The translations under genes and the position numbers were made by a program. From the NCBI RefSeq assembly GCF_024539675.1, contig NZ_JAHHIT010000051.1, positions 13,146-77,145 of the forward strand: a stretch of 64,000 bases of DNA, read 5' to 3'. The notes beneath the pieces were generated by a model. The model saw only the letters and a list, made by a program, of their open reading frames with translations. It did not search any database and had not been told where the DNA came from. Source of the DNA: Streptomyces hilarionis (GTDB taxonomy: Bacteria; Actinomycetota; Actinomycetes; Streptomycetales; Streptomycetaceae). Positions 46,042-53,822 of the stretch are shown here, piece by piece. Position 1 is the first letter of the stretch. Each line of letters opens with the position of its first letter.

Positions 46042-46055
46042 GGGCCGGACGGCCC
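46042..46055. promoter_or_regulatory. OsdR/DevR-like box upstream of oleate hydratase
   Basis: GGGCCGGACGGCCC, exact, 105 bases upstream of the minus-strand start 45936. It is identical to the boxes at 41172 and 49701. Confidence 0.65.
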
Positions 46056-46064
46056 GCGAAGGGC

Positions 46065-46096
46065 GGCCCGGTCGGCGGATCGCCGCCGACCGGGCC
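46065..46096 (-). terminator. 14-bp perfect hairpin after the flavohemoprotein gene
   Basis: GGCCCGGTCGGCGG and CCGCCGACCGGGCC form a perfect 14-bp stem with loop ATCG, 12 bases past the hmp stop. It separates the flavohemoprotein and oleate hydratase transcripts, leaving the box at 46042 free to act on the latter. Confidence 0.72.
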
Positions 46097-46108
46097 CGTG
46101 TTCACGGC

Positions 46109-47320
46109 TCAGGCCGTGCTGTCGGGCAGCCACAGGTCGGGGCCGAAGACCTCGTAGCGGATGCGCTGTGCGGGGACCCCGGCGTTGAGCAGCCTGCCGC
46201 GCACGTCCCGCATGAAGGGCAGCGGCCCGCACAGGAACACGGTTGCGTCGTCGGGGAGTTCGACGCCGCCCAGGTCCATCAGGCCGGTGCGGGCGTCGGG
46301 TTCCTGGGCGCCCGGGTGCTCGTACCAGAAGACGGCGCGGGCGTGCGGCAGTTGGGCCACGAGGTCGTGCGTCTCGGTCCGCAGGGCGTGGTCGGCGGGG
46401 GAGCGGTCGGCGTGCAGGACCAGCACCGGGCGGGTCGAGCCGACGGCCGCGAGGTGGGCCAGTATCCCCGTCATCGGTGTGCAGCCGATGCCGGCCGAGA
46501 CGAGGACGAGCGGGGCGGCGGCGGCCGGTTCGTCGAGGAAGACGTCGCCGAACGGGGCGGACAGCAGCAGCTCGTCCCCCTCGCGGACGGTGTCGTGCAG
46601 CAGGGTGGAGACCTCGCCGTCGGGGCCGTCGGCGTCGCCCGTGACCCGCTTGACGGTGATGCGTCGCCGGTCGCCGCCCGGCGCCGAGGACAGGGTGTAC
46701 TGGCGCAGTTGGTGCGTGCCGTCGGCCACGGCCACGCGGACGCTCACGTACTGGCCGGCCCGGGCACGCGGCGCCGGTTCGCCGTCGGCCGGACGGAGCG
46801 CGAACGACACCACGTCGGAGGTCTCGACGCGGCGTTCGACGACCGTCCAGGGCCGCCAGATCCCGCCGGGCTGAACGCCGGCGTCCTGGTAGAGAAGGGC
46901 CTCCCGGCTGATCAGGGCGCCGGCCATCAGCCAGTAGACCTCGTCCCAGGCCGCCGCCACCTCGGCCGTGACCGCGTCGCCGAGGACCTCGGCGATCGCG
47001 CCGAACAGGTACTTGTGCACGATCGTGTACTGGTCGTCGGTGACGCCCACGGCGGCGTGCTTGTGGGCGATGCGGGACAGCAGCGCGTCCGGGCGGGCCG
47101 TGGGATTCTCCAGCAGCGCGCCGGCGAATCCGGCGATCGACCCGGCCAGTGCCCGGCGTTGGGCGCCGCTGGCCTGGTTGCCGCGGTTGAACATGCCGTC
47201 GAGCAGTTCCGGCCGGTCGTGGAACATCGTGGCGTAGAAGCGGGCGGTGATCTCGTCGAGCGCTCCGGCCACGGCGGGCAGGGTGGCCCGTACGAGGGCG
47301 GCGGATTCCGCGGACAGCAT
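46109..47320 (-). CDS. hmp: Flavohemoprotein, NO dioxygenase
   Basis: A 403-residue flavohemoglobin converting NO and O2 to nitrate with NAD(P)H. The globin domain (1-135) has Tyr 29 (B10), Gln 49 (E7) and proximal His 88 in IAHKHAAVG. The FAD domain has RAGQYVSVRV and RQYTLSS; the NAD domain has VSAGIGCTPMTGIL and FLCGPLPFM. ATG 47320 starts the globin helix A. Four boxes of the island motif lie 122-209 bases upstream. Confidence 0.95.
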   Translation of the reverse strand: MLSAESAALVRATLPAVAGALDEITARFYATMFHDRPELLDGMFNRGNQASGAQRRALAGSIAGFAGALLENPTARPDALLSRIAHKHAAVGVTDDQYTIVHKYLFGAIAEVLGDAVTAEVAAAWDEVYWLMAGALISREALLYQDAGVQPGGIWRPWTVVERRVETSDVVSFALRPADGEPAPRARAGQYVSVRVAVADGTHQLRQYTLSSAPGGDRRRITVKRVTGDADGPDGEVSTLLHDTVREGDELLLSAPFGDVFLDEPAAAAPLVLVSAGIGCTPMTGILAHLAAVGSTRPVLVLHADRSPADHALRTETHDLVAQLPHARAVFWYEHPGAQEPDARTGLMDLGGVELPDDATVFLCGPLPFMRDVRGRLLNAGVPAQRIRYEVFGPDLWLPDSTA

Positions 47321-47791
47321 GGAACCTCCCGGGAAGGGTCATGAAGGGGTGAAGGGTGAGTCGAGCCGCGCCGCTTCGGGCCGTGGCGTCTGGGTGACGT
47401 CCTCTGTGTAGCAGGCGAGAGACCGCGCGTCGGCGCTGTCGGGGCCGTCGGGCCGAAGCAGGGCCGACAGGCCCCGTCGGTCGGGCGCATCGGCCCTGAG
47501 CACACCGGCCGATCGGGGCCGGACGGCGCGGTCGCGGCGGCCGGGCGGCCCCTGCCGCCCCCGCCGTGCCGCGCACCAGCTGGTCCCCCCCCGGCACCTG
47601 CGGGCTGTGCGCGGCTGCCGCGCCGGAGGCAGGGAACAGGGAGCCGGGAGCTGGAACCCGGAAGCCGGAAGCTCGGGGTATCGAAGCGGCAAGCGCCGGG
47701 CTCGCCGGTTCCCGTCACGCGGCCGGTCGGCAGGCGAAAAACCCGGCCACTCGGACCCATCCGCTACCGCGGTCTCCGGCCGGAGACTAAC
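47321..47791. other. Divergent control region of hmp and the sensor kinase
   Basis: 471 bases without a gene. It carries a cluster of box-like palindromes at 47442-47529. The remainder near 47640-47690 is a purine-rich run of short GAAGC-type near-repeats. I recognise no RNA gene. Both flanking genes start outward, so their promoters must be here. Confidence 0.65.
47442..47529. promoter_or_regulatory. Cluster of four OsdR/DevR-like boxes
   Basis: One exact box, GGGCCGACAGGCCC (47461-47474), and three one-mismatch copies: GGGCCGTCGGGCCG (47442-47455), GGGCGCATCGGCCC (47483-47496) and GGGCCGGACGGCGC (47516-47529). Clustering of boxes in front of sensor and NO-detoxification genes parallels multi-site DevR promoters. 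Confidence 0.62.
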
Positions 47792-49564
47792 GTGACACCT
47801 GAACGGACCGGTGGGCGTCCGAGCGTCGGACCTGGAGGGACGCAGGTGGGAAGCCCCGAGGAGGCCCGTGTACGGCTGCCTCAGCTGCGGCTGGACGAGC
47901 TGCTGGAGGAGTTGCAGGCGCGGCTGGACGCGGCCCGCGGCACCCGGGACCGGGTGCACAGCCTGCTGGAGGCGGTGCTGTCGGTCGGCAGGGAGCTGGA
48001 TCTGGAGCAGGCCCTGCACAGCATCGTGGAGGCCGCCGCCTCGCTCGTCGACGCGGAGTACGCCGCGCTCGGCGTGATCGGTCCGGACGGACGGCGGCTG
48101 TCCGCCTTCCACACGGTCGGCGTCAGCCCGGAGCAGATCGCCGAGATCGGGCCGTACCCCGAGGGCCACGGCATCCTGGGCGAGCTGATCCGGCACCCGG
48201 AGCCGCTGCGCCTGGCGAAGATCTCCGAGCATCCGGCCTCGTACGGCTTCCCGGCGCACCACCCGCCGATGAACACCTTCCTCGGCGTCCCGATCCGGGT
48301 GCGCGATCATGTCTTCGGCAACCTGTACCTGACCGAGAAGCGGGGCGGCGCACAGTTCGACGAGGAGGACGTCTCGGTCACGCAGACGCTCGCCGTGGCG
48401 GCCGGGGTCGCCATCGACAACGCCCGGCTCTACGAGGAGTCCCGGCTGCGGGAGCGCTGGTTGCGCGCGAACGCGGAGATCACCCACAGCCTGATGTCCG
48501 GCCGTGACCGGACGGAGGTCCTTGCGCTGATCGCCGAGCGGGCCGGCGAGATCACCGGATCGGCGCTGACGGCGGTCGCCCTGCCCATGCAGGACACCGG
48601 GTCGCTCGTGGTGGAGATCGCGGTCGGCATGGACGCGGAGGCGCACCGGGGTCTCGTCCTGCCCCTCCAGAACAGTCTGATGGGGCTGGCCTTCTCCCGC
48701 GCGTCGCCGGTCTCCAGCGCCGAGGTGGGCCGGGACGAGCGGATCTCGCCGGAGCCGCCGCGCTTCGACGGGCTGGGCCCGGCCGTGGCCGTGCCCATCG
48801 GCACCGGGTCCGCAGGTCCCCGCGGGGTTGTCCTGCTGGCCCGCAAGATCGGCGAGCCGGCGTTCACGGCGACGGAGACCGATCCTCTGAAGGCCTTCGC
48901 CGGGCAGGCCGCCCTGGCCATGGAGCTGGCCGAGCGCCGTGAGGACGCCGAGGAGGTCGCGGTGCTCAAGGACCGGGACCGCATCGCGCGAGATCTCCAC
49001 GACCTGGCCATCCAGCGGCTGTTCGCCACCGGGATGACCCTCCAGAGCGCCGGGCGTTTCATCGAGCACGAGGAGGCCGCCGAACGCGTCGTGCGCGCGG
49101 TCGACGACCTCGACGAGACGATCAAGATCATCAGATCGACGATCTTCGGTCTGCGCACCCGCGAGAGCACGGGGGAGGCCGGCCTGCGGGCGCGGGCCGT
49201 GCGGGTGGTCGGACAGGCCGCCACGGTCCTCGGCTTCGCTCCCAGCGTGCGGATGGAGGGCCTGCTGGACACCGACGTGCCCAAGGACATCGCCGATCAC
49301 GTGGTGGCGGTGCTCTCCGAGGCCCTGACCAACATCGCCCGGCACGCCCACGCGGACCGCGCCGACGTGCTGCTGGCCACCGACGGCCGCCAGGTACGGC
49401 TGTCGGTCGTGGACAACGGCACCGGCATCCCCGCCGGCGGCCGGCGCAGCGGGCTGCGCAACATGGCCGAGCGCGCGGAGCAGTTGGGCGGCCGCCTGGA
49501 ACTGGACACTCCCGAAGGCGGCGGCACCGCGCTGACCTGGCGGGTGCCGGCGCGCAAGGAGTAG
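47792..49564 (+). CDS. DevS/OsdK-type GAF-GAF sensor histidine kinase
   Basis: A 590-residue soluble kinase. GAF-A (about 60-210) contains FPAHHPPMNTFLGVPIRVRD, the stretch around the heme-ligand His in DevS/DosS-type sensors. GAF-B (about 225-375) follows. The HisKA_3 box DRIARDLHDLAIQRLFATGM has the phospho-acceptor at about His 403, and the ATPase ends with VVDNGTGIP and GLRNMAERAEQLGG. It should sense O2, NO, CO or redox state and signal to a LuxR-type regulator. No response regulator is encoded nearby. GTG 47792 has GGAG seven bases upstream. Confidence 0.9.
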   Translation: MTPERTGGRPSVGPGGTQVGSPEEARVRLPQLRLDELLEELQARLDAARGTRDRVHSLLEAVLSVGRELDLEQALHSIVEAAASLVDAEYAALGVIGPDGRRLSAFHTVGVSPEQIAEIGPYPEGHGILGELIRHPEPLRLAKISEHPASYGFPAHHPPMNTFLGVPIRVRDHVFGNLYLTEKRGGAQFDEEDVSVTQTLAVAAGVAIDNARLYEESRLRERWLRANAEITHSLMSGRDRTEVLALIAERAGEITGSALTAVALPMQDTGSLVVEIAVGMDAEAHRGLVLPLQNSLMGLAFSRASPVSSAEVGRDERISPEPPRFDGLGPAVAVPIGTGSAGPRGVVLLARKIGEPAFTATETDPLKAFAGQAALAMELAERREDAEEVAVLKDRDRIARDLHDLAIQRLFATGMTLQSAGRFIEHEEAAERVVRAVDDLDETIKIIRSTIFGLRTRESTGEAGLRARAVRVVGQAATVLGFAPSVRMEGLLDTDVPKDIADHVVAVLSEALTNIARHAHADRADVLLATDGRQVRLSVVDNGTGIPAGGRRSGLRNMAERAEQLGGRLELDTPEGGGTALTWRVPARKE

Positions 49565-49700
49565 CTCCGCAGGCCCACGGCGACCGCGCCGAGGCCGGGG
49601 GAAGCGAGACGCGAAGCCGGGCGGACGTAGGGCAGGGCCCGCGCGGAAGCGACGCCGTCGGCCGTCCGGCTGGACACCACCGAGACCGCCCGGCCGCCAA

Positions 49701-49714
49701 GGGCCGGACGGCCC
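49701..49714. promoter_or_regulatory. OsdR/DevR-like box (distal to USP)
   Basis: GGGCCGGACGGCCC, exact and identical to the copies at 41172 and 46042. It is 453 bases before the USP start and 136 bases after the kinase stop. Confidence 0.58.
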
Positions 49715-50094
49715 TCCTCAGGAGGAGTCCGACCCGCGGCGAGCCCCGTCGGCCGACCCGTCTCCACCCGGGGCCGTGGGGAAGCCCCCGCCATCGGCCG
49801 TGGGGGCCGTACAAGGACTGCTGCCACGCGCCGGCGCCGGGCCCCGTCGACGCATGTGGCGCGGGCCGCGCCGGAGTTCCGGGAACGGAGCGCGCGCGGT
49901 ACCGCGCGTGTCGGCGGTGGGCCCGACACGCCGCCTCACCGCCGCCCGCTATGGGCTTGCCGGCCGCCTGACGCGCCGCCGAGCGCGCAGGGCGGGGCGT
50001 CCCTCGGCGAGAGCGCGGGTCGTGCCCCCGTGCCCCCGGCCCGCCACCCCGCCGAACGACGGCGCCTGCGCCGGGGCCGATCGGCTCAGGGCGG

Positions 50095-50108
50095 GGGACC
50101 TCCGGCCC
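50095..50108. promoter_or_regulatory. OsdR/DevR-like box (proximal to USP)
   Basis: GGGACCTCCGGCCC has the 5-4-5 layout with one arm mismatch. The left arm GGGAC is that of the mycobacterial DevR box. It is 59 bases before ATG 50168, close to promoter distance. Confidence 0.5.
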
Positions 50109-50167
50109 CTGCTACGACCTCTGTGCGGCTCGCAGACTGGTGGCGCATCCCTGAAGGAGGTCCGCAC

Positions 50168-51088
50168 ATGCCCGCCATCATCGTCGGTCTCGACGGCTCG
50201 CCCGAAAGCCTGGCCGCCGCCGACTGGGCCGCTCGCGAAGCCACGCAGCGGGAGGCGCGACTGTGTCTCCTCCACGCCGCGGACACGGTGAGCTCCCTGT
50301 ACGTCCCCTACATGGGAGTGCCCGCGCCGGGCGCGATCGAGGCGCACCGCGAGTGGTCCGCGCGTCTGCTGCGCGAGACCGAGTCCCGGCTCACGGAACG
50401 CCACCCCGGTCTGCGGGTCACGACGCAGCAGGCCGAGACGGCGGCCGTCGCGGCCCTGCCGGCAGCAGCTGAGGACGCGGAACTCCTGGTTCTCGGCTCC
50501 CGGGGCCTCGGCACGGTGGCCGGGTTCCTGGTCGGCTCCGTCGCCCTCGCCGTCGTGGCGCGCTCCGCGCGACCGGTCGTCCTCGTACGGGCCGGTGAGC
50601 AGGCGCACGACGAACACCTGCCGAACGCCGAGGGAGGCGGAGGCGGTCCGGGCATGACCCCCTACCGTGACGTGGTCCTGGGGCTCGACCTGGCGGAACC
50701 GGACGACGCGGTCGTCGAGTTCGCCTTCGAGAGCGCCCGTCGCCGCGCGGCCGGCCTGCGCGTCGTCCACGGCTGGAACCCGAAGGCCGCCTACGGATAC
50801 GGAGCCGTCCTCGATTCGGGCCTCGAGGCCGAACTGGCCGCGGAGACACGGCACGGCCTGAAGGACGTCCTGCGCCCCTGGGAGGACAAGTTCCCCGGGG
50901 TCGAGGTGCGCGCACAGGCCGTCGTCGGCAGCGCGGGCCGCCATCTCGTCCACGCCTCGCGCGACGCGTCGCTGGTCGTCGTCGGGCGAAAGAAGAGCCA
51001 CGCGCCCGCCGTGGGCCGCATCGGCCCGATCGCGCACGCGGTGCTGCACCACGCCTGCGCGCCGGTGGCCGTGGTCCCGCACGACTGA
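50168..51088 (+). CDS. Universal stress protein (two-domain)
   Basis: A 306-residue tandem USP. Domain 1: IIVGLDGSPESLAAADWAA to VLGSRGLGTVAGFLVGSVAL, with the full G-x2-G-x9-GS nucleotide-binding signature. Domain 2: VVLGLDLAEPDDAVVEFAF to VVVGRKKSHAPAVGRIG. Domain 1 should bind ATP. ATG 50168 follows AAGGAGG. Pieces of a paralogue lie directly downstream. Confidence 0.9.
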   Translation: MPAIIVGLDGSPESLAAADWAAREATQREARLCLLHAADTVSSLYVPYMGVPAPGAIEAHREWSARLLRETESRLTERHPGLRVTTQQAETAAVAALPAAAEDAELLVLGSRGLGTVAGFLVGSVALAVVARSARPVVLVRAGEQAHDEHLPNAEGGGGGPGMTPYRDVVLGLDLAEPDDAVVEFAFESARRRAAGLRVVHGWNPKAAYGYGAVLDSGLEAELAAETRHGLKDVLRPWEDKFPGVEVRAQAVVGSAGRHLVHASRDASLVVVGRKKSHAPAVGRIGPIAHAVLHHACAPVAVVPHD

Positions 51089-51236
51089 CGCGAGCCGCGC
51101 GGTACGAGGGCGGCACAGCGACCATCAGGTCCCGGCCCCGGAGGGGAGAGCGGGCGCCAGGACCGATCCGGGTGCGACGCGGCTGAGGCAGGGCGCGTCG
51201 GGTCGCACCGGGTGTGCGCGGCCGGTGGATCACCTG

Positions 51237-51284
51237 CCGCGCACACCCTGACGTTCGTCCCCGCGCACACCCTGACGTTCGTCC
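51237..51284 (+). repeat. Perfect 24-bp tandem duplication
   Basis: The 24 bases 51237-51260 are repeated exactly at 51261-51284; the unit starts CCGCGCACACCCTGACG. The length is a multiple of three, so an open frame through it encodes HTLTFVPA then HTLTFVR. It lies in decayed DNA between USP genes. Confidence 0.85.
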
Positions 51285-51349
51285 GCACACCAGGACGGCA
51301 CGGGCGCTCGGGGCCCCGTGCAGGGCCCGGCGACGGCCGCCCTGCTGTG

Positions 51350-51490
51350 AAGGCGGCGGACCAGGCCTGCTTCGTGGGCCCGGGGTCCCGTGGGCTGAGC
51401 GGCTCCACCGGATGCCGCGTGGGCTCCGTGGCGCTCGGCGTGGTCGCGCGGTCGGCCCGTCCCGTCGTCCTCGTTCCGCGTGCGGTGGGG
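51350..51490 (+). pseudogene. C-terminal fragment of a universal stress protein
   Basis: The frame reads KAADQACFVGPGSRGLSG then VGSVALGVVARSARPVVLVP. This closely matches the end of domain 1 of the intact USP upstream (LLVLGSRGLG...VGSVALAVVARSARPVVLV). There is no start or N-terminal half. It is a relic of a duplicated USP gene. Confidence 0.82.
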
Positions 51491-51565
51491 CGGGGATGGA
51501 GTGATTCTCGAAGAAGGGAAGCGGCGTGTCCGGCGTTCCGGCGTCCCGGCTGCCTCCGGAGGACC

Positions 51566-51579
51566 GGGCCGTCCGACCC
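51566..51579. promoter_or_regulatory. OsdR/DevR-like box, one mismatch
   Basis: GGGCCGTCCGACCC, 5-4-5 layout with one arm mismatch, 85 bases before the mini-USP start at 51665. It could drive the mini-USP and the coupled kinase gene. Confidence 0.45.
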
Positions 51580-51664
51580 GTGACCGTGGGGCGCGTCCCC
51601 CTCCCCCTCGTACGCCCTCATCCGCCGTCGTATCCCTCTTCGCAACAAGACGGAGGCCGCTGCC

Positions 51665-51787
51665 ATGGAACCGGTCGTCACCCCGGGCCCCGAGGGCTCA
51701 CCGGAGAGGCTCGCCGCCGCCCGGTGGGCCGGCGACGAGCCCCGCCTCGGACCGGCCGCCACTGCCGCCGTCGCCCCTCATGACTGA
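51665..51787 (+). CDS. 40-residue mini-USP, translationally coupled leader
   Basis: An intact small frame preceded by GGAGG. Its N-terminus, PEGSPERLAAARWAGDEP, matches the USP start (LDGSPESLAAADWAAREA), and its end AVAPHD matches the USP terminus VVPHD, so about 250 residues have been deleted in frame. The stop at 51785-51787 lies inside the start of the next gene (ATGACTGA). It cannot fold as a USP but may survive as a leader that delivers ribosomes to the downstream start, which has no ribosome binding site of its own. Confidence 0.65.
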   Translation: MEPVVTPGPEGSPERLAAARWAGDEPRLGPAATAAVAPHD

Positions 51788-53309
51788 GCCCGGCGGCCCG
51801 GGGAGCCGGCCGTCACGCGCGGAGGTGTGCGAGACGCACACCGCGGTCGTCTTCTTCGCCGGGGACCGCGCCTACAAGGTGAAGAAGCCGGTGGACCTGG
51901 GATTCCTCGACTACACCACGCGCGCGGCGCGCAGAACCGCGTGCGAGCGCGAACTCGCCCTCAATCGCCGCTTCGCCCCCGACGTGTACCTGGGCCTCGG
52001 CGAGTTCAGCGGCCCGGAGTCCGACGCGCCCGAACCCCTCGTGGTGATGCGCCGCATGCCGGCCGAGCGGCGTCTGTCCCGTCTGGCCCGGGAGGGGGCC
52101 GTCCTGGACGACGTCCTGCGGTCCGTCGCCCGGCACCTCGCCGCGTGGCACGCCGACGCGCCCCGGAGCGCGCAGGCGGACGAGCAGGGCACGCGAGACG
52201 CCCTGTCGTCGCGGTGGGAGGCCGGTTTCGCGCAGGTCCACGCGCTGGCCGACGACGGCCCCGGACTCGTGGAACCGGCGGAGCTGGCGGAGACGGAACG
52301 GCTGGTCCGTCGCTATCTCGCCGGCCGCGAGCGGTTGTTCGCGTCCCGCATCGAGCAGGGACGGGTGGTCGACGGCCACGGAGACCTCCTCGCCGACGAC
52401 ATCTTCTGCCTCGACGACGGTCCCCGTGTCCTGGACTGCCTGGAGTTCGACGACCGGCTGCGCCAGGTCGACGGCCTGGACGACGCCGCCTTCCTCGCCA
52501 TGGACCTGGAACGACTGGGAGTGCCGGAGGCCGCCGCCCAGTTCCTCGCGCGGTACAGCGAGTACTCCGGCGACCCCGCCCCCGCCTCGCTGTGGCACCA
52601 CTACGTCGCCTACCGGGCGTTCGTCCGCGCCAAGGTGTCGCTGATCCAGGCCCGGCAGGGCGTGTCGGGGGCGCGGGGCGCGTCGGCGCGACTGGCCTCG
52701 ATGGCGCTGAGACACCTGCGGACCTCAGCCGTCGGCCTGACCGTCGTCGGCGGACTGCCGGGCAGCGGCAAGTCCACCCTCTCCGGTGCGCTGGCCGACC
52801 GGCTGGGGGTCACGCTGCTCAGCAGCGACCGCGTCCGAAAGGAACTGGCGGGCATCTCCGCGGAGGAGTCCGCGGCCGCCCCCTACGGTGAGGGCCTGTA
52901 CACGGCGGAGTGGACGGCCAAGACCTATGCCGCTCTCCTCGATCGGGCAGCCGCCCTGCTGTCCGCCGGCGAGTCGGTCGTCCTCGACGCGACCTGGTCG
53001 GACGCGGCACAGCGTGAGGCCGCACAGCGCGTGGCCGAACGCGCCGGCGCCGATCTGGTGGCGCTGCGCTGCCACGTCGCGGACGAGGTGTCCGCGGCAC
53101 GCCTGCGCACGCGCGTGCGCGGCCCGTCCGACGCCGGTCCCGGCATCGCCGCCGCCATGGCCGCCCGGGAACCCGCGTGGCCCGAGGCGGTCGCCGTGGA
53201 CACCGGCGGTCCGCTGGAGTCCGTGGTCGCCAGGGCGATGGCAGCCGTCCGCCCGTGGGGGACGGGCCAGGCGCCGGTCTTCCGGCGTCCGTACATGGAG
53301 CCGGACTGA
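51780..53309 (+). CDS. APH-like kinase / AAA ATP-binding fusion (Rv2004c-like)
   Basis: A 509-residue protein. Residues about 15-310 resemble aminoglycoside phosphotransferases, with AYKVKKPVDLGFLDYTT and VDGHGDLLADDIF plus CLEFDDRLR as catalytic segments. Residues about 320-500 are a P-loop kinase with GLPGSGKST (about 325), SSDRVRKEL and VVLDATWSD. The two-domain order is that of the DosR-regulated mycobacterial protein Rv2004c. The substrate is unknown. ATG 51780 overlaps the mini-USP stop. Confidence 0.88.
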   Translation: MTEPGGPGSRPSRAEVCETHTAVVFFAGDRAYKVKKPVDLGFLDYTTRAARRTACERELALNRRFAPDVYLGLGEFSGPESDAPEPLVVMRRMPAERRLSRLAREGAVLDDVLRSVARHLAAWHADAPRSAQADEQGTRDALSSRWEAGFAQVHALADDGPGLVEPAELAETERLVRRYLAGRERLFASRIEQGRVVDGHGDLLADDIFCLDDGPRVLDCLEFDDRLRQVDGLDDAAFLAMDLERLGVPEAAAQFLARYSEYSGDPAPASLWHHYVAYRAFVRAKVSLIQARQGVSGARGASARLASMALRHLRTSAVGLTVVGGLPGSGKSTLSGALADRLGVTLLSSDRVRKELAGISAEESAAAPYGEGLYTAEWTAKTYAALLDRAAALLSAGESVVLDATWSDAAQREAAQRVAERAGADLVALRCHVADEVSAARLRTRVRGPSDAGPGIAAAMAAREPAWPEAVAVDTGGPLESVVARAMAAVRPWGTGQAPVFRRPYMEPD

Positions 53310-53509
53310 CGGGAACGACGGGCGCCAGGGCCCTTCGCGGCGCCGCCGGGCGACCGGGCCGGATGTCGTCGCGCCCGTGGCGGCCGAGCAGCCCCGGGTG
53401 AGCGCCACCGGGTACGCCTGGAAGGACACCAGGCGTAGTGGTGGACGCTGCGCCGACCGTTTCGACCCCTGACCTGCCGAGCGGCCCGGGCGCTGCCGAA
53501 CCTGCCGGG

Positions 53510-53822
53510 CTCATGGATCACGGGGCCGGTGATCACGGTGGGCTCCCGATCTTCGTGCCCCGTCACCGCCCGCCCGGCCCCGCCGCCCGCGGGGGCTACC
53601 CGTCGGTGACCTACGTCACCTACGTGACCTATGTGACCGACGGGATCGATGGGATCGAAAGCGCGATGGCCCAGGCCAAGGCCGCCGCCGGGACAGGGAC
53701 GGGCAGGTGCGTGGCGCGTGCACGGCGCAACGGGCGCTCGAGGCAGGGGTGCTGGATGAGGTGCGGATCCACCAGTACCTGCTCGGTGTGGCGGGTCGGG
53801 CTTGGCTCCGTGCGGCCGCGGG
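53510..53822 (+). pseudogene. RibD C-terminal / dihydrofolate reductase-like remnant
   Basis: In one frame the DNA reads LPIFVPRHRPPGP...GGYPSVTYVT, DGIESAMAQAKAAAG; after a frameshift near 53700 another frame reads AQRALEAGVLDEVRIHQYLLG. These are consecutive parts of small RibD-C/DHFR-like proteins (xVFVxTHRPP, FVTDGIESALAQAKAAAG, ALxAGLxDExxxHQxPxLLG). The N-terminal third and the closing strand are absent. In-frame microduplications lie at the T-D-G junction. The source gene may have been a duplicated stress-island member. Confidence 0.8.
53606..53641 (+). repeat. Four 9-bp units inside the RibD remnant
   Basis: GTGACCTAC, GTCACCTAC, GTGACCTAT and GTGACCGAC follow one another and encode VTY-VTY-VTY-VTD, where relatives have a single copy. 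A second duplication, GGGATCGAT/GGGATCGAA, follows (DGI-DGI). They look like slippage expansions in unconstrained sequence. Confidence 0.85.

Larger units (their letters stand above)
49565..50167. other. Control region between kinase and USP
   Basis: 603 bases with no gene I can support on either strand, notably no response regulator. It holds an exact box at 49701-49714 and a one-mismatch box at 50095-50108. The rest is very GC-rich and unremarkable. Confidence 0.6.

Noticed and set aside
49565..50167. Possible response regulator gene after the kinase
   Set aside because: All frames on both strands were read; none shows a receiver or LuxR helix-turn-helix motif.
53606..53641. Short direct repeats resembling a CRISPR array
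   Set aside because: The units are 9 bp, contiguous, without spacers, and lie in a RibD-like remnant in frame.
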